DNA from: Humulus lupulus | Taxonomy: Eukaryota; Streptophyta; Magnoliopsida; Rosales; Cannabaceae | DNA: 64,000 bases | Assembly: GCF_963169125.1 (NCBI RefSeq) | Contig: NC_084801.1 | Location: 117,393,061 to 117,457,060, forward strand | Direction: 5' to 3' | Shown here: piece by piece, positions 58,340-64,000 of the stretch | Layout: each line of letters begins with the position of its first letter | How positions within the stretch are numbered: the stretch's first letter is position 1 | Notes under the pieces: generated by a model | Told to the model about the DNA's origin: nothing | Databases searched by the model: none | What the model saw: only the letters and a program-made list of their open reading frames with translations | Position numbers and translations under genes: made by a program

Positions 58340-60686
58340 GACTTCCGACATGGTGCCAGGTTAGCTTCCTATGGCTAATAACTTAACATATGCCTTAATG
58401 GACACTGGTGCATCTCATTCTTTTATTGTTGCATCCCTTGTTGAAAAGATAGATAGAAAACCTGAGACTATGACAACTGTATGCGGTGTATCCTTACCTT
58501 CGGGAGAGGACATGCTGGTACAGTATTGGGTTAGAGTCGTACTAGTCTGGGTAGAAGGCCAATAATTTATAGTGGACTTGTTAGTATTAGATTTACATGA
58601 ATACGATATCATCTTTTGTGTGGATTGGCTAACCAAATACAGAGTGGTTGTGAATTGAAAACGAAGGAGGGTGACTTTTAATCCACCTGGAGAAAAACCA
58701 TTTGTGTTTCAAGGCATGGATCGAGAGAAGAATTTCGGTATGATGTCCACATTGAAGGCAAAGAAAATATTGGAGGATTATGTATCAGGTACTTGCTGAG
58801 CATAATAGACAAGGATAGAGAGACTATGCTACAACCAATTGAGGTAGCAGTAGTGTGCAAACTTCCAGAAGTGTTTCCTAAGGATCTTCCAGGGATACCC
58901 CCTGGCCAAGAAGTCGAGTTCGAGACCGAGTTGATTCTAGGTTCCACACCTATTTCAAAGGCACCATATCAGATGGCACCGGTGAAGCTCAAAGAACTAC
59001 AAGCGCAATTACAAGACTACCTAGATAAAAGATTTATACAACCAAGTCATTCTCCATGGTAAGCCGTGGTATTATTCATGAAAAAGAAAGACGTTCCATG
59101 AGGATGTGTTTAGACTACTACGAACTTAACAAGGTAACGTTCAAGAACGTATACCCATTGCCCATAAACATTGATCTATTCAACCAACTACAGGGAGCAT
59201 CGATATTCTTGAAGATCGATTTAAGATCCGACTACCACCAATTGAAGGTAAAAGAATTGAATATTCCCAATACCACATTTCGAACTCGGTGTGGCCACTA
59301 TGAGTTCGTGGTAATGTTTTTTGGACTCACCAATGTGCCCGTGACATTCATGGATCTTATGCACATGGTACTGGCTTAGTTTCTAGATGAATTCATGATT
59401 GTATTTATAGATGATATACTCATATATTCGCGAAACCAAGAAGAACATGCCAAGTACCTGGAATTGATTTTACAACGATTAGGTGAGAAGAAGTTGTACG
59501 CCAAATTCTCCAAGTGCGAAGTTTGGCTGAATCAAGTAAGTTTCCCAGGGCACATGGTGTCAGGAGATGGAATTGCAGTCGACCCGGCCAAGATCGAAGT
59601 GGTAAGACAATGGAAGGCCCCGAAGAATGCATAGGAAGTTCACAGTTTCTTGGGTTTGGTGGGGTATTATAGGCGCTTTGTGGAGGGTTTCTCCAAAATA
59701 GCAATGCCTATGACCGCACTGACCCGGAAGAATATCAAGTTTTAGTGGACAGACGAGTGCGAATAGAGTTTCCAAGAGTTAAAATCCAGATTAATGACTG
59801 CTCCAGTGCTCATTATCCCAAAAGGCACAAAGGGTTATGCCATTTACAGTGATGCATCAGGTCAGGGACTCGATGCTATATTAATGGAACAAAGGAAGGT
59901 GATCGCATATGCCTCCTGACAACTGAAAAATTATGACAAAAATTATCCAACACACGACTTGGAGTTAGCAGCAGTAGTGTTCACATTAAAAATCTAGAGA
60001 CACTATCTGTATGGGATCCCCTGCAAAATATACACTGACCATAAGAGTCTGAAATATTTCTTCACCAGACAACCGAGATTGTTGGAGTTTTTTCACGATT
60101 ACGACTGTGATATATTGTACCACCCAGGCAAGGCTAACAAAGTAGATGATGCATTGAGTCGGCAGCCAATGGCGTATGTAATGACGGTGAAGGAAATACC
60201 CCAAGAACTACAAACCGATATCTCCAAATTGGATTAGGAAATAGGAGTGCGTAGTTTAGCAAATTTTTCCGTGCAACCCACATTCATGGAAGCAATCTAA
60301 GGGGGACAACTTGCAGATTCGTGGATCCAATGGTTGGTGCATGAGACTAAGAATACATGCGACCAGGGTTTCACATCTTGAAAGATGGAGTGTGGGGTTA
60401 CAAGGGTAGAATATGTGTGCCTGATGATAAGGAGATCAAGTGACAAATCTTTTATGAGGTTCATAATACTCCTTATGCGATGCATCCAGGAACCACTAAG
60501 ATGTATATGGATCTAAAAAGATTCTTTTGGTGGATGAGAATGAAGAAAGATGTAGTAGAATATGTGTCACATTGTTTGACGTGTCAGCAAACCAAGGCAG
60601 AGCATCAATGACCAGAAGGGTTACCACAACTGCTAAAGATCCCAGAGTGGAAATGGGAGATGGTCGCCATGGACTTCGTCACCAGG
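58340..60686 (+). pseudogene. E6 protease, RT, RNase H and partial integrase
   Basis: Protease: ALMDTGASHSFIV (58390) with the DTG triplet intact. Linker: LPEVFPKDLPGIPPGQEVEF (58860). [48 protein letters not shown], and the FIDD site intact (59404-59415). RNase H: YAIYSDASGQGLDA (59834) and [13 protein letters not shown] (60030). The linker carries VDDALSR. Integrase: the zinc-binding TPYAMHPGTTKMY (60470) and HCLTCQQTKAEHQ (60570), then the core start MDFVTR (60670). The frame stops matching at about 60686, so most of the integrase and the 3' LTR are missing. Stops at 59059, 59377, 59632, 59743, 59917 and 59995, among others, rule out function. Confidence 0.88.
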
Positions 60687-60764
60687 TTACGAGTACATTA
60701 AAAATAATTTTTAGCTACTAAGTATTTTTAGCTCCCAATTATTATTGTTAGCAATTAATTATAT

Positions 60765-63118
60765 TGTAACGACCCAAATTTAATAATAAGGCTTAAGAGC
60801 CTTGATTAGTGTGTCGAGAGGGCATAACTGGATTATATGTGATTTAATGATTAAACACATGTTATATGTTTATTTGAATATCTGTGATGCATGACTATGT
60901 GTATTAGTATGCATGTAGGCCCTGATTAGGTTAGAAGGGCATAATTGTAATTTTGGCCAGTTGAGGGCATAATTGTATATATATGTGGTAAATTGTCGAG
61001 ACCACATTATTATGTGGATATATTTGTAATCTGTGAAATGAGACGATCCTAGTGAGCGGTTCAACGAAAAAGTCATGGCGGGGATTTATACTCGGCTCGG
61101 GACGAGCCTAGGGGTATTTCTTTGAATTTAGAGAATATATTGGAGTCTATTTTGATATTGAGGAATATAATTGGTGATTTGTCAGGTGTCGAGAAGGAAG
61201 TGGTAAATATTAGAGACACTAGAGGAATTAGCGGGAATTGGGAATAAATGACCAGAATGCCCTTGGATGGATTAAGGGCTTAAATTTTAGTGGGAGGGTA
61301 TTGTGGTCATTTGGCTTATAAGGGATAAGAGTTAAGTGCTATTTTTGCTTTATGCCTTAGTGGGAAGTCTAGAATCTGAAGGAAAGAAAGGAAAGAAAAG
61401 AAAGAAAAGAAGGAAAAGGAAAGAAGGGAAAAACAGGGCAATTTTTAAGAACGGTTTGAGTCTTCTCCATCAATTTCTTCTGGAGATTTGAGGCTAAAAT
61501 CCAAAGGAGCTTAAGGCTGAGATTGTATACTTGGAGTCTTGATCAGATTGGGGAAACTAGCTGAGGTTGCTCATCAATTAAGGTAAGACTTTGAGGTTAA
61601 GATTCAGTTCTTGGTATTGGAGTTGAATTGATTTTCTAAGCAGAATTCTGTGGGAATCCTAGGGAAATTGAGACTGAACCTTTGAGGAGGTGAAGGCTAA
61701 GAAAGTGTGGGAGATAGCTTAAGTTGAGCTCATCCATTAGAGGTAAGAAACTCTAGTTTCAAGTTTTGTGATTTATGTGATTTTTGCTGAGATTTTGAGC
61801 TTTAGGTTCAGCCATGGTGGATTTTGAGTTTTGGGGTGCATGTGATTGAATTTCTTGTGGTTGGAACTTATGGGATAAGTTGAGGATGTTGGGAGGCTTG
61901 TTTTGAAGTTTGGTTATGGTTTGGTTGAGTTTTGGAAAGATTTGGTTCGGGAAAGTTCGAAGGGGAAAATCTGTGCTGGGTTGTGCTGTGACTAGCGCTA
62001 CAACACTAGTCACTGGGCACTACAGCTCTAGGTTCCAAAGTTCTAGAGCCTTTTGGCTCTGTTTGTGGCGCTATAACGCTCTCCTTAGGGCGCTGTAGCG
62101 CTTCCCTGTTTCCAGAAAGGGGTTTTTGGGTTATTTCTAAGGGTTTTTGCTCGAGGGTTCGGGGTTTGATTCCACCCCCCTGTTTGGTGCAATTAGGGCT
62201 TCCCGAGGGCTCGGGAGTGGTCTCGAGGCTAGGTTTTGGATTTGAGGTTTGGTGATGATTATGACCTGCGGCTGTGACTAGGTATACGCTAGGGCTCAGA
62301 CGGTATCGTGCTTGAGGATCTAATTGAACAAAGTTTGCGAATCTAAAGGTAAGAAAACTGCACCCGGTTATGTGTTTGTGATGGGACTAAGAGCTCCCTA
62401 TATCTATATAATGTCATAGATGGTATTACGCCATGGGACATGTGATAAACGGCCTAAGGGTGCCGTAAATAATACTTGCGCATAGGGCACGGCTCGGCCA
62501 CAGGTTGTTGAGGACAGTTTAGTATTCACTGAGCTAGGGCGCTAACCCTAGTTATCATATGTGTACTGATGAATGATGTTAGATGATATACTTAGCATGT
62601 TGAATACTTGAACAACATGAATGTCTGAGCTATTGAGTACATGTTTATACTGTTTGAGTTATCTGGTTATTTGCTTAATGATTATGCTCTGCTATTGTGT
62701 TTTCTTGCTGGGCGTTGGCTCACTGTTGCTCCGTGGTGCAGGTAAAGGCAAAGGCAAGTTGGACCAGTCCTAAGATGGAGAGCTTTGAGGCTAAATGTAC
62801 ATAACCAGCTGATCGGCCACCACGGCCGAGGAGTGGATCGGGACAAGAAAAGCCTATTTATCTGTTTTGCCTAAGAGGGGCCAGCGACTGTATATAAATC
62901 CTGAATCTTTTGTCAATGGTCTTTAAACTTATTACTTTTGGGATCCCATGTAAAAATAATGTGTGTTTATAAGAAATGAAACTTTTGAGACCAAAATCTT
63001 TTAACCCTAGTTCCATTGTAGTTTTAGTGACACGTTTTGAGTTAAATGACTTGATTAGCAAGCCTTGCACTTTTATAAACACAGAGTGTAACGGTCTTGG
63101 CTATCCAGGGCATTACAA
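60765..63118 (+). mobile_element. E7 5' LTR, complete family X type (2354 bp)
   Basis: The LTR starts TGTAACGACCC at 60765 and ends GGGCATTACA at 63118. TATAT precedes it. Contents in order: the aataaggcttaagagccttg opening, the tattatgtggatatatttg block, a purine-rich block near 61380-61440, palindrome-rich words near 61985-62105, gtaagaaaactgcacccggt (62349), cttgctgggcgttggctcac (62703), GGGATCCC (62940-62947) and the GACTTG-ATTAG hairpin (63048). It is the best reference copy for family X in the window. Confidence 0.9.
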
Positions 63119-63120
63119 CT

Positions 63121-63132
63121 TGGTATAAGAGC
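63121..63132 (+). promoter_or_regulatory. E7 primer-binding site (tRNA-Met)
   Basis: TGGTATAAGAGC, one change from the tRNA-Met complement, lies three bases after the LTR end. Confidence 0.85.
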
Positions 63133-63525
63133 GTCCTAGGTTTAAGGGTTCCTAAAGACTGGCTAGAAATGTACATTTGCCGCGAAAGACAAGCTCGATT
63201 CAGGGTTTGGTAATTGTGTATACATGACTATATGTTTAAATGATCTGAATGAGATATGGCTGTTGATATCCGCTTGATTAATAGGATGCATAAGATATTG
63301 ATAGGGCCTGGCCCTTGACTATTGCATGATGATGTTCAGGCATGCTTATCAGCACTGCTATGCATGTGAGTGAATATATGGATAAATATTTGGATAATTG
63401 GATGAACTGTTATATTTTGATTGTTTGTGAATGTTTGGAGTTCTAATGGTGGATCATGAAAGGATTATTACCCTGTCATCATAGTCTGACTGCCAAGTCG
63501 TTGATTGCAGATTGACTTGGATAAT

Positions 63526-64000
63526 TATGCGTCCAAGAAAATCTACACGACTAGCCGGCAATAGGTCTGAGACTAGAGATAATGATCCGGGCCAGACCCC
63601 TCCGCCAGTCCCTGAGAATGGGCAGCAACTTATGGAAGACATGCAAGCTCAGCTACAGAGCCAGGATGAATAGATCTGAATTCTACAGCAGTAGGATCCA
63701 TCAGGGTGTGTTGCCCCCATTGTGCCACCTGCAGTGGTACCAGTAGTATAGCCAGTAGAGATTGGGAATAGATGGGAGCCATTGTATGAGCGGTTTAGGA
63801 AATAGCAGACCCCGATCTTTGAGGGAGGACCTGATCCACTGAAGGCTAAACAGTGGATGACCATGATTAGTACCATTATGGACTTTATGAGGGTAGAGAG
63901 ACATGACAGAGTGGCCTGTGCCACATATATACTGAGGAAGGATGCCCGAATCTGGTGGGAGGTGGCATCACATACCAGATTTGTTACTGCTTTGACTTGG
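63526..64000 (+). pseudogene. E7 gag, partial at window edge
   Basis: The ATG at 63526 starts MRPRKSTRLAGNRSETRDND, 15 bases after GTCGTTGATTGCAG (63497-63510). A Gln/Pro-rich part follows with stops near 63671, 63677, 63692 and 63749. Then comes the gag domain: GNRWEPLYERFRK, stop, QTPIFEGGPDPLKAKQWMTM, RVERHDRVACATYILRKDAR, IWWEVAS. The window ends inside the domain. It is more complete than the E4 copy at 18516 but already non-functional. Confidence 0.88.

Noticed and set aside
60687..60764. A gene remnant between E6 and E7
   Set aside because: 78 bases of AT-rich sequence without coding signal or repeat.

Overview
This window is plant nuclear DNA, most likely from a eudicot. It is AT-rich and consists almost entirely of nested LTR retrotransposons in several stages of decay. 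I found no host gene with confidence, and no rRNA, tRNA or CRISPR array. Plant origin rests on Ty3/gypsy chromovirus proteins (gag with zinc knuckle, protease, reverse transcriptase (RT), RNase H (RH), integrase (IN), chromodomain-like tail), Tat-lineage fragments, Ty1/copia-type LTRs, and primer-binding sites matching initiator tRNA-Met. Nearly every coding frame carries stops and small frameshifts. Many stops are CAG to TAG, CGA to TGA or TGG to TGA, the pattern expected after cytosine methylation and deamination.

Layout. 1-433 is the end of a copia LTR. 434-1847 is unassigned but promoter-like. 1848-5773 is element E1 (minus): LTR plus the end of pol. 5774-11245 is element E2 (plus, family X), which cut E1; its first LTR is fused directly to RT. 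11247-14949 holds two minus-strand family X LTR copies, the first tail-to-tail with E2's last LTR. 15562-16130 (plus) and 16270-16765 plus 28301-28406 (both minus) look like remains of one Tat-lineage element. That element was opened by E4 (plus, family X; 16766-18816 and 28101-28300). E4 was itself opened by E3 (plus; 18817-25893), a nearly complete chromovirus with an extra reading frame before gag. A large copia LTR lies at 25894-28095.

28407-37113 is a family Y LTR (minus) broken by two solo LTRs with perfect 5-bp target duplications: a 3.75-kb LTR (28788-32536) and a 2.85-kb LTR (34144-36992). 37114-46203 is the LTR of element E6 (plus). It is interrupted by a non-coding copia-like element with 259-bp LTRs (37598-44631), which carries a solo copia LTR (42339-44170) and a striking series of small hairpins. 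E6 continues with a primer-binding site and a leader reading frame, which is split by the insertion of E5 (minus, family Y, two LTRs, 46467-56342). E6 then resumes with gag and pol, cut off inside integrase at 60686. 60765-64000 is the start of element E7 (LTR, primer-binding site, partial gag).

How the parts relate: gag proteins form the particle and bind RNA; protease, RT, RNase H and integrase make and insert the DNA copy; the LTRs supply promoter and polyadenylation signals. Inactivating changes are visible in all copies, so none looks autonomous. The two family X/Y copies that retain the gag start, plus E5, share a conserved motif just before gag. The E3 and E6 groups instead carry an extra reading frame there. 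The strongest leads are the constant-loop, variable-arm hairpin series (about 38752-42063, possibly to 44304), the leader reading frames, and an unexplained 758-bp insert with a 9-bp duplication in an E5 LTR.
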